DNA of 64,000 nt from DATADW01 sp963733905. GTDB taxonomy: Bacteria; Actinomycetota; Acidimicrobiia; Spongiisociales; DATADW01. Below are positions 49,962 to 60,705 of the stretch, piece by piece. The notes below the pieces were generated by a model. That model did not search any database and was not told where the DNA came from. It worked only from the letters and a program-made list of their open reading frames with translations. The position numbers and the translations under genes are program-made. Position 1 is the first letter of the stretch; every line of letters starts with the position of its first letter. The stretch lies in NCBI GenBank assembly GCA_963733905.1, contig CAVTEU010000013.1, positions 62,001-126,000 of the forward strand, in the 5' to 3' direction.

Positions 49962-50510
49962 TCAGGGGTAGACATCGGCAGCGGCCAGCGGGCTGCCCAT
50001 CCGGTCCTTGGCCGACAGTATCGGTTCGCGGCCGCCCAGCGGCCAATCGATCCCGACCTCCGGGTCGTCCCAGGCCAGGGTCCGCTCGTGCTCAGGGGAG
50101 TAGAAGTCGGTCGCCTTGTACAAGATGTCCGCCGACGGCGACAGCACCAAGAAGCCGTGGCCGAAGCCCTCCGGCACCCAGATCTGGCGATGGTTGTCGG
50201 CGGTCAATTCGACCCCGACCCAGGTGCCGAAGTTCGGTGAGCTGCGCCGCAGGTCGACGGCGACGTCGAAGATCGCTCCCATGACGACACGCAGCAGCTT
50301 CCCTTGGGGTTGAGCGATCTGATAGTGCAGGCCGCGCAGCACCGATTGAGTGGATCGGGAGTGATTGTCCTGGACGAATGTCCGCTCCAAGCCGGTGGCG
50401 GCGAGGAACGTCCGGGCGTTCCAGGTCTCCACGAAGAACCCGCGTTCGTCACCGCGCACCTCGGGCTCGATGACGAGCACGTCGGGTATCGAGGTGGGGA
50501 CGACGGTCAC
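49962..50510 (-). CDS. rmlC: dTDP-4-dehydrorhamnose 3,5-epimerase
   Basis: Third step of dTDP-rhamnose synthesis, a small cupin. From GTG at 50510 (VTVVPTSIPDVLVIEP) the product is 182 residues, the family length; the longer open frame to 50609 adds a low-complexity leader. Key segments: GDERGFFVETWN, FVQDNHSRSTQSVLRGLHYQ (catalytic His in the LRGLHYQ motif), FDVAVDLRRSSPNFGTWVG, IWVPEGFGHGFLVLS and LYKATDFYSPEHERTLAWDDP. First gene of the rmlC-B-A-D unit, divergent from the large glycosyltransferase at 50651. The 140-bp gap holds no clear promoter motif. Confidence 0.95.
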   Translation of the reverse strand: MTVVPTSIPDVLVIEPEVRGDERGFFVETWNARTFLAATGLERTFVQDNHSRSTQSVLRGLHYQIAQPQGKLLRVVMGAIFDVAVDLRRSSPNFGTWVGVELTADNHRQIWVPEGFGHGFLVLSPSADILYKATDFYSPEHERTLAWDDPEVGIDWPLGGREPILSAKDRMGSPLAAADVYP

Positions 50511-50650
50511 GCCGGTTGACGTCGCCCCGGTTCGGGCAGCCACCGGCGCAGGATAAGCCCTGGTTGACGGCAAAACCGGCTTGTCCGTGTCGCGTCCGGC
50601 ACCAGGCACGATGACCCGCCGGCGATGCCCCCGCTCCTACCATCTCGGGC

Positions 50651-53600
50651 GTGACCACCCACGACCCCGACGCTTCTGGGCGCCCCCGTGCCACCGGGCC
50701 CCTCGAGATCGTCCTCGAGGAGCTGGCGGCGGTGGTCAGGCAGGCCGACGAGTTGGCGCTCGCCGTGGCCGGAGGCGACGCCGACGCCGCCGACCGCGCC
50801 GCTCGGCTGAGCGACCGGCTGCGGGACGTGCGGCGGAGCGTCGAGTGGCTTGGCCTCCGGCTCACCTCGGTTGATGATCTCCGGCGTCGCCTCGACCAGA
50901 CGTCCGACACGCTCCGCCGGCTCCAAGCCAGGAAGTCGGTGCGCTTGGCGCTCCGGGCGGCGGAGCTGAGCAAGCCGCTGACTGCGGCACGACGCCGTCT
51001 CGACCCCGGAACGAGGCGGAAGCGTCGCCGCCTCGACCCGGCGGGAACGGTGGCGGCAATCCTCGCTCTCAGGCCGGATGCCGGACCAGCGGAGGGCCCC
51101 CTGGTCTCGATCGTGGTCGCAACGCGCGATGGGCGGCATCATCTGGAACGACTGCTCGACGGGCTCGATCGCAGAACCCATTACCGATCATTCGAATTGG
51201 TGGTGGTCGACAACGCATCCAGCGACGGCACCGCCGAGCTGTTGGGGCAGTCCTTCCCCTTCCCGCTTCGCGTCATCGCCAACGCCACCAACGCCAGCTT
51301 CTCCCGCTCCTACAACCAAGGCATCGAGGCGTCGACAGGCGAGTTCGTCCTCCTGCTCAACAACGACGTCGATCCCATCAACCCTGGCTGGCTGGGGGCG
51401 ATGGTGACCGCTCTCGACGGACAACCCCGAGCACGGCGCTTGCGGCGCCCTACTCGTCTACCCGATGCGACCGGGGAAGCGGACGCTCGATCCGGACCTC
51501 GACCTCACCGTCCAGCACCGCGGTATCGCCTTTGGTTGGGAGGACCAGGCGCCCCGACCGGTCAACCTGGGAAAGGGGGACGATCCCACCTCACCCCAGC
51601 TCACCGGTCTGGCAGAGCAGCCAGCCGCCACAGCCGCCTGCCTGCTGGTGCGCCGCTCATCGCTCGAGGAGATGGGTGGTCTGGCCGAGGAGTACCTGTA
51701 CGGGTGGGAGGACGTCGATCTGTGCCTGTCGCTGCGCGACATCGGGCTGACCACAGTGGTCAGCGGCGACGCCGCCCTTTTCCACCACGAGTTCGGCACC
51801 CAGGACACCCTGGGCGACGAGGTACGCCGGCTCAACTACCTGTGGAACCGCAGGCAGTTCGCCCAGCGCTGGTCACCGCGGCTCTCCCGCACCCTCCGGC
51901 TCGACCGTCTACGTGGTGGCGGGTTCTGGACGACGAGCACCTCGCCGCGTGCGGCGATCACCGTGACCAACGAGGACCCGAAGGCCGGGTTCGGCGACTG
52001 GTACACCGCCCACGAACTGGGCAATGCCCTGGGGCTGATCGAATGGAGCGTGGACTACGCCCCACGACTGCGCGATCGCTGGTACCAACTCGGTGACGAC
52101 CTGGCGCTCTTCATCGCCCTCCTCCCCCAGTTCGATCTGGAACGGGCTCCACAGGGTGCCGTCCGCATCGCCTGGATCCGGAGCTGGGTCGACCGTTGGA
52201 TCGACAACGAGTCCTTCGAGCGATACGACCTTGCGGTGTGCGCCACGTCGGCTTTCGCCGAGCGGGTCGAAACACGCAGCAGCGTCCCCACCCTCGTCCT
52301 ACCGCTCGCCACCAACCCTGAGCGCTTCGCCAGGACCGCGGTCGACCCCGACCTGGTGGCCGATTACGCCTTCACCGGCAACCACTGGAAAGTGGAGCGG
52401 CCGCTTCTGTCGAAGATCGAGGTCCGGCCGGGCGAGGACTTTCGCATATACGGAAGTGGCTGGGACGAGGTCGCCGAGGCTCGCCAGTTCGCCCGCGGTC
52501 CTCTGCCCTACAGCCGGCTCCCCCACCTCTACAGCTCGACCCCGGTGATCCTCGACGACACCGCGCCGCCCAACCTGCCGGCACTCAACTCGCGGGTGTT
52601 CGACGCCCTCGCCACCGGGGCGCTCGTCATCACCGACAACCCGGCGGGCTCGGCCGAGTTCTTCGACGGCCGGCTCCCGGCGGCAACTACCGGCGCCGAG
52701 CTCCGCGCCGCACTCGACCGCTACCTCGACGATGACGATGCCCGCACCGAGTTGGTGACCGAACTCAGGGAGCGCGTCCTCGCCGACCACACCTACCGGC
52801 GCCGTGCCGACCAGTTCGTCACCGCCGCCGACGATGCGGCGACACGCCCCAAGGTGGCGTTGCGGATCGGCCCGCCCAACCGGATCATCGCCGACCAATG
52901 GGGCGATACCCACTTCGCCCGCGCCTTCGCCCGGTCACTCCACCGAAACGGGTTCACAACCGATATCACGATCCTCCCCGAGTGGGACGACCCGGCTCGC
53001 CAGGATGCCGATGTCGTCGTCCATCTGCGCGGGCTCACCCCGTACTCCCCCCAGCCCGCCCACCTCAACGTGCTGTGGATCATCAGCCATCCGGACGAGG
53101 TGTCGGTCGTCGAGTGCGAGCGCTTCGACATGGTGATGGTCGCTTCGGAGCCATTCGCCCGGATGCTGCGTGACAAGGTGGATGTGCCGGTCGAAGTGTT
53201 GCTCCAGGCCACCGACTCGGCCCGGTTCGCCCCCTCTCCCCGCCCGGAGTTGGCGTCAGACCTTCTCTTCGTGGGCAACTCGAGGCGCCAACGCAGGCCG
53301 GCGGTTGCATGGGCGGTCGAGCGAGGGCTCCCGCTGACCCTCTACGGCGCCGAGTGGGAGGACATCGTCGGCGCCGACCGGGTCACGGCCACCCATGTCC
53401 CCAACCACGACCTGCCGGCGCTCTACTCGTCGGCGTCGCTCGTCCTCAACGACCATTGGCCGGACATGGCCGCCCACGGGTTCATCTCCAACCGGATCTT
53501 CGACGCCCTCGCCGCAGGGACCCTCGTCGTGTCCGACCCCGTCGAGGGTCTCGGCGACCTTTTGGGCGACGCGGTTCCCACATTCTCCGAGGCCGGCGAA

Positions 53601-53765
53601 CTCGAGGGCCTCGTCCGACATCTCCTTGCAAATCCTGAGGAGCGGTCGCAGAGAGCGGAGCGAGGGATGGAACTGGTCCGTCTTCATCACACATTCGACG
53701 CCCGTGCTGACCGGTTCACCGAGTTGGTGACCCCGCTGCTCGCCGACCGGAAGCTGCTGCTGTGA
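50651..53765 (+). CDS. Three-domain glycosyltransferase: GT2 plus two tandem CgeB-like GT-B modules
   Basis: About 1,038 residues, one register change near 51430. Residues 15-130 are helical and charged, probably a coiled coil. A GT2 domain follows (VSIVVATRDGRHHLERLLDGLDRR, LVVVDNASSDGTAELL, GEFVLLLNNDVDPIN with DxD, YLYGWEDVDLCLSLRDIGL). Two CgeB/DUF3880-like GT-B modules come next. The first ends near VDALATGALVITDNPAGSAEFF-type sequence (LNSRVFDALATGALVITDN); the second starts VALRIGPPNRIIADQWGDTHFA and ends FISNRIFDALAAGTLVVSDPVEGL. The two modules look like an internal duplication. Such multi-module enzymes can build two or three linkages of a repeat unit. Divergent from rmlC, so a rhamnosyltransferase role is attractive but unproven. 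Confidence 0.85.
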
Positions 53766-53829
53766 CCGAGCCGCGAAGAATGGAGAGCCTGCGACCCCAC
53801 GGCGAGGAGCAGGCGGTCTCCAAAACGCC

Positions 53830-54747
53830 GTGATCTGGATGCGTGTCGCCCGCGTCGGCTATCTGGTGTTGCTCGGCGCCGGCGCCGTGTTCCTGGTGAC
53901 TTCGCGATGGAGCGAGATCGTCGAGTTGGTCGCTACAGCCCGGCCCTGGTACCTGATCCTCTCGCTGTTCCTTTCATTTGGCTTGGTCGTGCTCAATTCC
54001 CAATTCTGGACGACGGCCCTCGACGCCCTCGGCAACCAGGTGAGTACCGGCACCATGCTCGAGGTGTCCGCTCGGACCCTCATGGCGCGCTGGATCCCAG
54101 GTGGGATCTGGTATGCCGCCGGCCGGGCGACGATGCTCTCGCTCCGAAAAGTGCCCGTCGCCGCCCTGACCACGGTCGCCGCCCTCGAGCTGACCATCCC
54201 TCTGCTGGTGGGGATGGTGATGGGGACTCTCCTGCTCGCCATCAACAGAAGGCTCCCTGGGGATATCTGGTGGCTGGCGCCGGTGGGAGCGCTCCTCGCC
54301 GCGCTTGCCCTCCGGCCGGTGGTGAACCGGGTGCTTCGCTGGTTCGCCCACCGTCGTGGCTTGGAGCCGATGAACCTCCCCCAGCGCGCCTATCTGGTTC
54401 TCGTCGGCTGGACGGCCCTTTACTGGTTGTGGGCGGGCGGAACGTTTGTCGCCTACTTGGCGGCGTTCCCGACACTCGACCCCGGCCCGCCACTAGTGGT
54501 TGCCGGCGCCTACATGGTGGCGTGGGGGGTCGGCTTCGTTGTCCCCATAGCCCCTCAAGGCATCGGGGTCTTCGAGGTGACGCTCGCCGCCCTGCTCGGG
54601 GTGGCCGACCTGGGAGCGGGGTCGATCATCGTGGCCGGCTATCGCCTCGTCACGCTGGTACGTGACCTGATCGCCACGGGGATCGGGGAGATCGTCGCCT
54701 CGACCAAGCGGCCGGGTCAGGAAGTAGAGCCGGAAGGCCCGATCTGA
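53830..54747 (+). CDS. Lysylphosphatidylglycerol-synthase-like (UPF0104/DUF6044-type) membrane protein
   Basis: A 305-residue intact protein with eight or so hydrophobic helices, starting GTG at 53830 (or ATG at 53839). SRWSEIVELVATARPWYLILSLFLSFGLVVLNSQFW, the Gly/Arg motif RWIPGGIWYAAGRATML and VPIAPQGIGVFEVTLAALLG are the pattern of the integral membrane part of MprF-like/AglD-like proteins. In polysaccharide loci this family is linked to lipid or flippase functions; no catalytic aminoacyl domain is present. It lies 64 bases after the three-domain glycosyltransferase, so they may share a transcript. The last 31 bases overlap the convergent wecB-like gene. Confidence 0.75.
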   Translation: MIWMRVARVGYLVLLGAGAVFLVTSRWSEIVELVATARPWYLILSLFLSFGLVVLNSQFWTTALDALGNQVSTGTMLEVSARTLMARWIPGGIWYAAGRATMLSLRKVPVAALTTVAALELTIPLLVGMVMGTLLLAINRRLPGDIWWLAPVGALLAALALRPVVNRVLRWFAHRRGLEPMNLPQRAYLVLVGWTALYWLWAGGTFVAYLAAFPTLDPGPPLVVAGAYMVAWGVGFVVPIAPQGIGVFEVTLAALLGVADLGAGSIIVAGYRLVTLVRDLIATGIGEIVASTKRPGQEVEPEGPI

Positions 54748-55827
54748 GCGACCACCCGGTCGTCGAACAGGGTGTCGATGATCTCGTCGGATGGCTTGGC
54801 TTGGGTGGTGAGCGGTGCATGCCTAAATCGTTCGGGATCGTCCAAGAACCCGTCCACGGCCTCGGCCTGGTAGCCGCTTATGGCGACGTTTGCCCCGAGG
54901 CCGTCGGGACGCTCGGTGTGCGCTCTCCACAGCAGCGTGGGGACACCAAGCAGGGCACACTCCTCCTGGACGCTTCCCCCATCGGTGATCACAAAGGGCG
55001 CAGCTGCCAGCATCCTGGCGAAGGCGGCGTGGCTCTGGAGAGGCATCAGTTCCACGCCGGCCGCAAAGAGCGGGTCGTACAGGTCCCTGTCCCAGAGGAC
55101 CGCCGCCGTCGGTTCGTGGACGACGAACCTCACAGGACGCTCGGCGGCGATCCTTTCGATCAGTTGGACGAGATTCTCGATCCGGTCTCGCCGGTGCAAG
55201 TTCTCCACCCTATGGGTGGTGACGATGGCCGGACCGCTTGCCGGCTCGGGTGGCTCACCGAGGGCGTGATGCAGCGCCTCGAGCGAAGTGTTGGCGGAGA
55301 GCTTCACCAGACGCCCCCGAAGACTCATCGCTTCGAGGTTGGCGACGGCGGCATCGTCGGGTGCGAAGAGGATGTCGCTCCAACGCATCACCAGCGATGC
55401 GGATCATCTCCTCGGGGAATGGGTGGAAAAGGTGACCGGAGCGAAGCCCGGCCTCGAGGTGGGCTACCGGAAGCCCGGCCCTTCGTGCCAGCAGGGTGGA
55501 GAGCAGGGTTGAAGGGGTGTCACCGTGGACGAGGACCACGCCGCGCTGTCCGCCGAAAACCTCACGGAGCAGCCGATTCGAGGCGACCAAACGGCCTGCC
55601 ACTCGAACGGCCCAGGTGACGGCTTGTGGAATCGAGGCAACGTTCTCGGCACCGCCGAGCAACATGTCGGGAGGGCGGATGCCCAGCTCACGGCGCAGAT
55701 CGGCGCTGAGACGGGCGTGCTGGCCCGAGTCGATGAGCCGATAAGGGACTCCTCTTTCGTCCATCCGGCGCAATACAGGCGCGGTCTTGATGTACTGCGC
55801 CTTGGTTCCGATAAAGACGTGGATCAT
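54717..55827 (-). CDS. wecB: UDP-N-acetylglucosamine 2-epimerase-like (WecB family), frameshifted
   Basis: Interconverts UDP-GlcNAc and UDP-ManNAc, or hydrolyses UDP-GlcNAc, in a GT-B fold. From ATG at 55827: IHVFIGTKAQYIKTAPVLRRM, LIDSGQHARLSADLRRELGI, VVLVHGDTPSTLLSTLLARRAGLPVAHLEAGLRS and HPFPEEMIRIAGD. After one change near 55390: PAIVTTHRVENLHRR, FVVHEPTAAVLW, and VITDGGSVQEECALLGVPTLLWRAHTERPDGL with the Glu and Arg of the active site. About 370 residues, normal for WecB. ManNAc or ManNAcA would be plausible in a pyruvylated SLH-ligand polymer, since that is the sugar pyruvylated in Bacillus (inference). Confidence 0.87.
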
Positions 55828-55901
55828 GGGGCTTGTCCAGTATTGCAGCGGGCCTTTCAACCGGCCCACCACCCGCGTGGCCACCATCCCGGACTGTTCG
55901 A

Positions 55902-58424
55902 TCAGCGGGTGATGGTGCCGTACTCGACGACGGCTTCATCACCGAATCGGGCAACAACGGTGACGAGTTCAGTCCCTTCTGGGATCTCGTCGCTTGGGAT
56001 TTCGATGTCGAAGCCGCTCTCGGCAAGCTTTTCACTATCGAACCAGCTCGGCACGTCGCTCGCGGGTCTCGTTGGGCGGGCCGCTGTATGCCAGCAAGTC
56101 TCCGAAGAAAAGGAGGATTTCGCTGGGTAGGACCTTCTCGGTCGGGTCCGCCGACCACCCGGACACGGACAGAAGGTCGCCAACCAAGGTGCTTTGGTCA
56201 ATTACCAGCCGGCGCGTGCCGGTGGGCGTAACCGTTAGCTCCTCGCCATCACTGTCGTGCAGCACCAGCGTTGCGACCGTGCCTTCTCCGGCGGCGATCC
56301 AGCCGTCGTCGGATCCGGGGATAAGCAGGACGACCTCGTTGGTCCCCGGCCGGTAGGCCTCCTCGGGGACCAAGGCCTGGAATGTCGACGTGGTCCCACC
56401 GGCACGGATCATGAACCCGGCCCCTGCCACCTCTCCGTTCACCGCGACGAGCACGTCCGAGGCCTCGACGTCCGGAATTGTCACCCTCCCGGTGAGCAGG
56501 GTCGGGACGACGCCGACTGCCGCGTCGAGATCGGTGAACTGCTCGGTCTGGTCGAATTCAGCCACCACGTCCGGCGATTCGACCGGGTCCGAGCGCCGCC
56601 ACCGACTGTCCCACGAGGTTGTGGTATGGCCCGGCTGCGGCGACGGCGGCCCAGCTGGTCCGATCGGGGATGAGCTGGTATGTCGTCGCCACCTCGGTAT
56701 CGAGGCCCTCCGTCGTGCCCCCGAGTGCCTCACGATGACCGGTGAAATGGTCGAACACGTGGGGTCGAGATGTGGGCAGATCAGGATCAAGCAGCGATTG
56801 CCCCTCCAGGTTCCAATCCGGACCGAGTTCTACGTCGAGGATGTCGACCAGAGTCGGCAGGATGTCGATGACGTACGCACTGCCGCCGTGCACCTGGCCC
56901 TCGGTCTGACCAGGGACCCGGATGAACAGTGGTACCCGGTACAGGGCGTCGAGATTGGTCGGCGTCGTCCAGCGGCGATGCTCGTTTGGCACGAAGGATG
57001 CCCCGTGATCGGCAGTAACCACGACGACCCCGTCGTTCCAAATCCCGCTCTCCTCCATGGCGTCGATCATTCGCCCGAGGAGCCTGTCGATCAACCCGAG
57101 CTGGAACAAATGACGCTGAAAGCCCTGCACTGCCCGGGACGGGGCATCGATCCAGTAGCCGTTCTCGACCCCGGTCACAGAGGAACCGACGTCCTCCGGG
57201 CGGTCATACTGGGTGCCCGACGGGTTGGCCTGCCAAGGAACGTGCGGAGCGACGACGTGCAGGTAATGCAGGGTGTTCGGGGGGGCGCCAGCCAGATTCT
57301 CGGCGGCGCTGAGCATCTTGTCGACCCACGCCAAGCGTTCCCCGGGCGGAGCCAGCGTTAGCCCGGAGGGCATCGACCTCGCGGCCTCCCGCCCCGCCAC
57401 CGACGAAACCGCCCCACTGCGCGTCGATGGCAGGGAGTTGTTCGGTGACCAGTGGCGCCTGCGTGAGATGGCCCCACACGACGGCGGCATCGGCCAACAT
57501 CGCCGACATCGCCAGCTCATCGACGCCGTCATCCGTTGCCGCGGTCAATCGGCGCTCGCCAGAGCAGACCGAGCTGGGGCAGACGCTGGTGATGGTCTCC
57601 TGGACATCCATCATGTAGGAGTCGCCGAGCATCGTGAAGATGCTGCGGGGGTGATCGCGCGAGGTTGGGCGAGCCCCTTCAGCGATGCGACCGGTGAGCA
57701 GGATCGGCACACTGTCCGTTGTGGCGATCGAGTTGGATTGCCCGTTCTTGAACCAGTGCGAGCCCTCGGCGAGCCGGGCGAAGTTGGGGAAGAGGGCGGC
57801 GTTGACCTCACCTTCTCGGGTGAGCAACGACGACAGGGGCAACTCGTCGAAGACCACGATCACCACCGGGGTGTCGGCGACCATCGAGACGGACGTATCA
57901 ACCTCTGCCTCCGGCTCCCAAACCAGGGCGGCGGCGTCGGAGAAGCCGAGAAAGAGGATCGGGGCGGCGAGAGCGACAAGGGCGAGGATCCGTAACCAGG
58001 AGCGGGCCCAGGACACCTTCGCCTCGAGCCACACGACTCCGGCGGAGACCAGCGCCGCCAGCACGAGGGCGCCGTCGGTGCCGGGCATGATCTGGTGCAG
58101 CACCGCTGAGGCGGCCACGAAGGCAGCCAGAGCCAGCAACACCCGGTAAGCGATGTCTCCGACGCGCCGGCCGAACCGGTCGGTGACGAACAGCACGATC
58201 CCGAAAAGCAGGGTCGGCACCAAAGTGACAACGAGCACGAACATGACGATGCGCAGGGCTCCGGCACGGGCCGCGATGAAGACCTCGGGGTTCTTGCCGT
58301 AGAGGTCGAGCAGGGGCTGGATCATGCCCACCCCCAATAACCCCCAAAGGGTGAGCAGACGCCACCAGGTCGAATGGGGCCGATTTCGCCGGCAAATCGA
58401 TGCCGTCGGCGATCCGGCGGTCAC
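55902..58424 (-). CDS. Membrane alkaline-phosphatase-superfamily transferase/sulfatase (frameshifted)
   Basis: About 840 residues. Five or six N-terminal helices (58380 to 57960) anchor a large extracytoplasmic domain of the sulfatase/LTA-synthase fold. Metal-site segments are VVIVVFDELPLSSLL, SNSIATTDSVPILLTGR (Thr/Ser nucleophile region), LHYLHVVAPHVPW and VVVVTADHGASFVPNEH. In these enzymes a phosphoglycerol or phosphoethanolamine is typically moved to a surface glycan, or a sulfate or phosphate is hydrolysed. A small beta domain (DVLVAVNGEVAGAGFMI...) closes the protein. Frames join near 57395, 56610 and 56040, and the product ends VVEYGTITR. Genes on both sides are for glycan assembly, which suggests decoration of the surface polymer. 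Confidence 0.78.
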
Positions 58425-58609
58425 GGCGCCACCTGGTACACCACAGTCGGGTTCCCACCCTCCGCGGCCGATGTCCTATAAGCCACCAACGGATATGTCC
58501 CCAGGTCCGGCGCTCCTCAGCAGAATCGCGATGGTGTCATCTTCATCGGGCGGGGCCGGCAAGCAAAGCCAGTGGTGTATCGCTGACATAGGCGAGCAGC
58601 CTCCGGAGC

Positions 58610-59509
58610 GTGGCCGGCCTCATCGCCCGGCCGATACGCTTGACCAACGTGGTTGTGCGACGCGAATTGCTGCGGGGTCTCGGACGGCTGAACGCTTCGA
58701 CCACGGTCCTGCAGCGCGCTCGCCTGACTGATCCGCTCGGCGGCATGTGGGAGGCTGCCGATCTGCAGTGGTGGTGGCGCCGCCCCCGCGCGACCGACGA
58801 TCTGGCGCTCCCAGTCTGGTTCGATGAGGTCGGCCCGGTGGCTGCTGCAGGGCTGACCGCCTGGGGCGACACCTGGCAAGCAGACGTCTTCGCAGTGCCG
58901 TCGATCCTTGACGAGGAAGACGTCTGGGCCGCGACGTTGGAAGCCACCGCCGGACACCGGAGCGAGGCACTCGAGGTGCTCGTGCGCGAGGACGACGCGC
59001 CTCTGGCGGTCCTCGCCATCCAGAGTGGATTCGCCATGACCGACGAGTTGTCGGGCACCGCATGGATGGACGCCGACCAGCGCCCGCCGGTCGCTCAGGT
59101 CGATGGGTTTGCGATCGTTGATCGGGCGACACGCGCGGATCGTCCGCACCCGATGATCGCTCGCAACGGTGAACTCGTCGAGTCACGGCTGCGACAGTGC
59201 TCGCTGTACGATCCGACGCTCGATCTGGCGGTCGAGGACGCGGATGGCAAGTTTGCCGGCTACGCGTTGTTCTGGTTCGACAATACGACGCTGGTCGGAC
59301 TCCTCGAACCGATGCGCGTCGAGGACGCTTACCAGCGACGTGGCCTCGCCCGTATGTTGCTGACGAGCGGCCTCGATCGTCTCGCACGCAAAGGCGCTCG
59401 CCGCCTGAAGGTCGGCTTCGAGACCGACGCCGCCCGCAACCTCTACCTCGGCGCCGGATTCGTTCAGACGTCTATCGATCGGCTGCTCGTTCGACCAGCA
59501 CCGCATTGA
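58610..59509 (+). CDS. GNAT-family N-acetyltransferase
   Basis: A 299-residue intact frame. The C-terminal 120 residues carry the acetyl-CoA-binding GNAT pattern: FAGYALFWFDNTTLVGLLEPMRVEDAYQRRGLARMLLTSGLDRLARKGARRLKV (the Q/RxxGxA loop in QRRGLA), followed by NLYLGAGFVQT. The N-terminal half is compatible with a second, degenerate GNAT module. The start is uncertain among GTG codons at 58610 and near 58650. It may acetylate an amino sugar of the locus, or a small metabolite. It is divergent from the phosphatase-fold gene with a 185-bp gap holding no clear signal. Confidence 0.78.
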   Translation: MAGLIARPIRLTNVVVRRELLRGLGRLNASTTVLQRARLTDPLGGMWEAADLQWWWRRPRATDDLALPVWFDEVGPVAAAGLTAWGDTWQADVFAVPSILDEEDVWAATLEATAGHRSEALEVLVREDDAPLAVLAIQSGFAMTDELSGTAWMDADQRPPVAQVDGFAIVDRATRADRPHPMIARNGELVESRLRQCSLYDPTLDLAVEDADGKFAGYALFWFDNTTLVGLLEPMRVEDAYQRRGLARMLLTSGLDRLARKGARRLKVGFETDAARNLYLGAGFVQTSIDRLLVRPAPH

Positions 59510-59595
59510 CTGTGTGGGCAGTGACGCCGCCGGTCCGGCGAATGAGCCCCGCGACTCGATCGGCCCGCCCTCTACTAATTCAACGATCACTGGCT

Positions 59596-60705
59596 CTAAC
59601 GGGATTCCGATCGGGCTGGGATCCAGTGCTCGAGGGCTTTGAGCAAAGGCGTCACCACCACTTCCGGTCGAAAGAAGCTGTTGGCATGTTCGTAGGCCGC
59701 ACATCTAGCCACCCACAACTGGCGCGGGTTGTCGCCGAGCCGGTAGATGGCGGCGGCAAGGGCCCCGGCGTCGCCGGGGGCGACGTAGATGGCGGCGTCG
59801 GCCAATGCGGCGCGCTGCACCGGAGTGTTCGAGGTGATGACGGCGCAACCGGCTGCGGCGCCTTGGTACACCTTGTTGGGCACCACCCGACCCCCTTTGG
59901 GTCCGGTGCCGAAGATCCCCAGGCAGACGTCGTGAGAGGCCACAACGTCCGCAAGCTGGTCCGCCCCGACCCAATCGAGCCACGTCACCCTCCGGTTGGG
60001 GAGAGCGAGTGTCCTGGTGGCGTCCATGTCCTGTCCCCTGCCGATCATGGTGAACTCGACATCAACACCAGTGAGCAGAGCAATGGCGCGTCCAATGACG
60101 GGCGCTCCCTGGAGAGGTGTATATAGCCCGAAGAACACCACACGCATCGGTCCCGATGGGCCGAGCTTGGGCGGCTTGTACCAGGCCGAGGGCGAGCCAA
60201 CGGTGACCACAACCGTCTTGTGCTCGGCACCTTTGGGGAGGAGCTCCATCGACTCCTCGGTATCAAGGACCACCAAATCGGCGGCCGCCATCGCGTCCCG
60301 ATCGACCCTCTCCAGCAGATTGACCAGGACTCGGGAGCGCGCCCGCCTGTCGACGGCTGTGTCAGCTGCAAAGGCGAGTTGGTCGAGCACGATGGGCCGA
60401 TTGGGCCAGAGCCGACGGGCCAGGCGGACGTCGAAATGACCCAGGTAGCCGACCACGACCACGTCAGGCGGAGGGGTGCGGCGTGCCCGTCGTCTGAGGA
60501 TTCGCCACGATCGAGCCACGGCGAGGGCGGCTGCGGGGGTCCTCCACGGACGCTCGAGGAGCGCCACCCGATCCTCGGTTGTGTCCCCAAGGGGGATGTT
60601 GCACTCCTCTACAAGCCATCCATGCGCGGCGAAGCCTTCCTGAAGGACCTTGACCCGCGGGTGCCGTTCCATGTCATAGGTGCCGAAAAACAGGACCCGC
60701 TTCAT
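59596..60705 (-). CDS. GT-B glycosyltransferase (GT4-like)
   Basis: An intact 369-residue enzyme from ATG at 60705 (MKRVLFFGTYDMERHPRVKVLQEG). Conserved GT4 features: VVVVGYLGHFDVRLARRLWPNRPIVLDQLAF (N-domain), MRVVFFGLYTPLQGAPVIGRAIALL (start of C-domain) and VVPNKVYQGAAAGCAVITSNTPVQR, with the E-type nucleotide loop altered to NKVYQGAAAG. The start overlaps the stop of the methyltransferase by four bases (ATGA). A 23-residue upstream extension lies inside that gene and is rejected. Cytoplasmic, donor unknown. Confidence 0.86.
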   Translation of the reverse strand: MKRVLFFGTYDMERHPRVKVLQEGFAAHGWLVEECNIPLGDTTEDRVALLERPWRTPAAALAVARSWRILRRRARRTPPPDVVVVGYLGHFDVRLARRLWPNRPIVLDQLAFAADTAVDRRARSRVLVNLLERVDRDAMAAADLVVLDTEESMELLPKGAEHKTVVVTVGSPSAWYKPPKLGPSGPMRVVFFGLYTPLQGAPVIGRAIALLTGVDVEFTMIGRGQDMDATRTLALPNRRVTWLDWVGADQLADVVASHDVCLGIFGTGPKGGRVVPNKVYQGAAAGCAVITSNTPVQRAALADAAIYVAPGDAGALAAAIYRLGDNPRQLWVARCAAYEHANSFFRPEVVVTPLLKALEHWIPARSESR

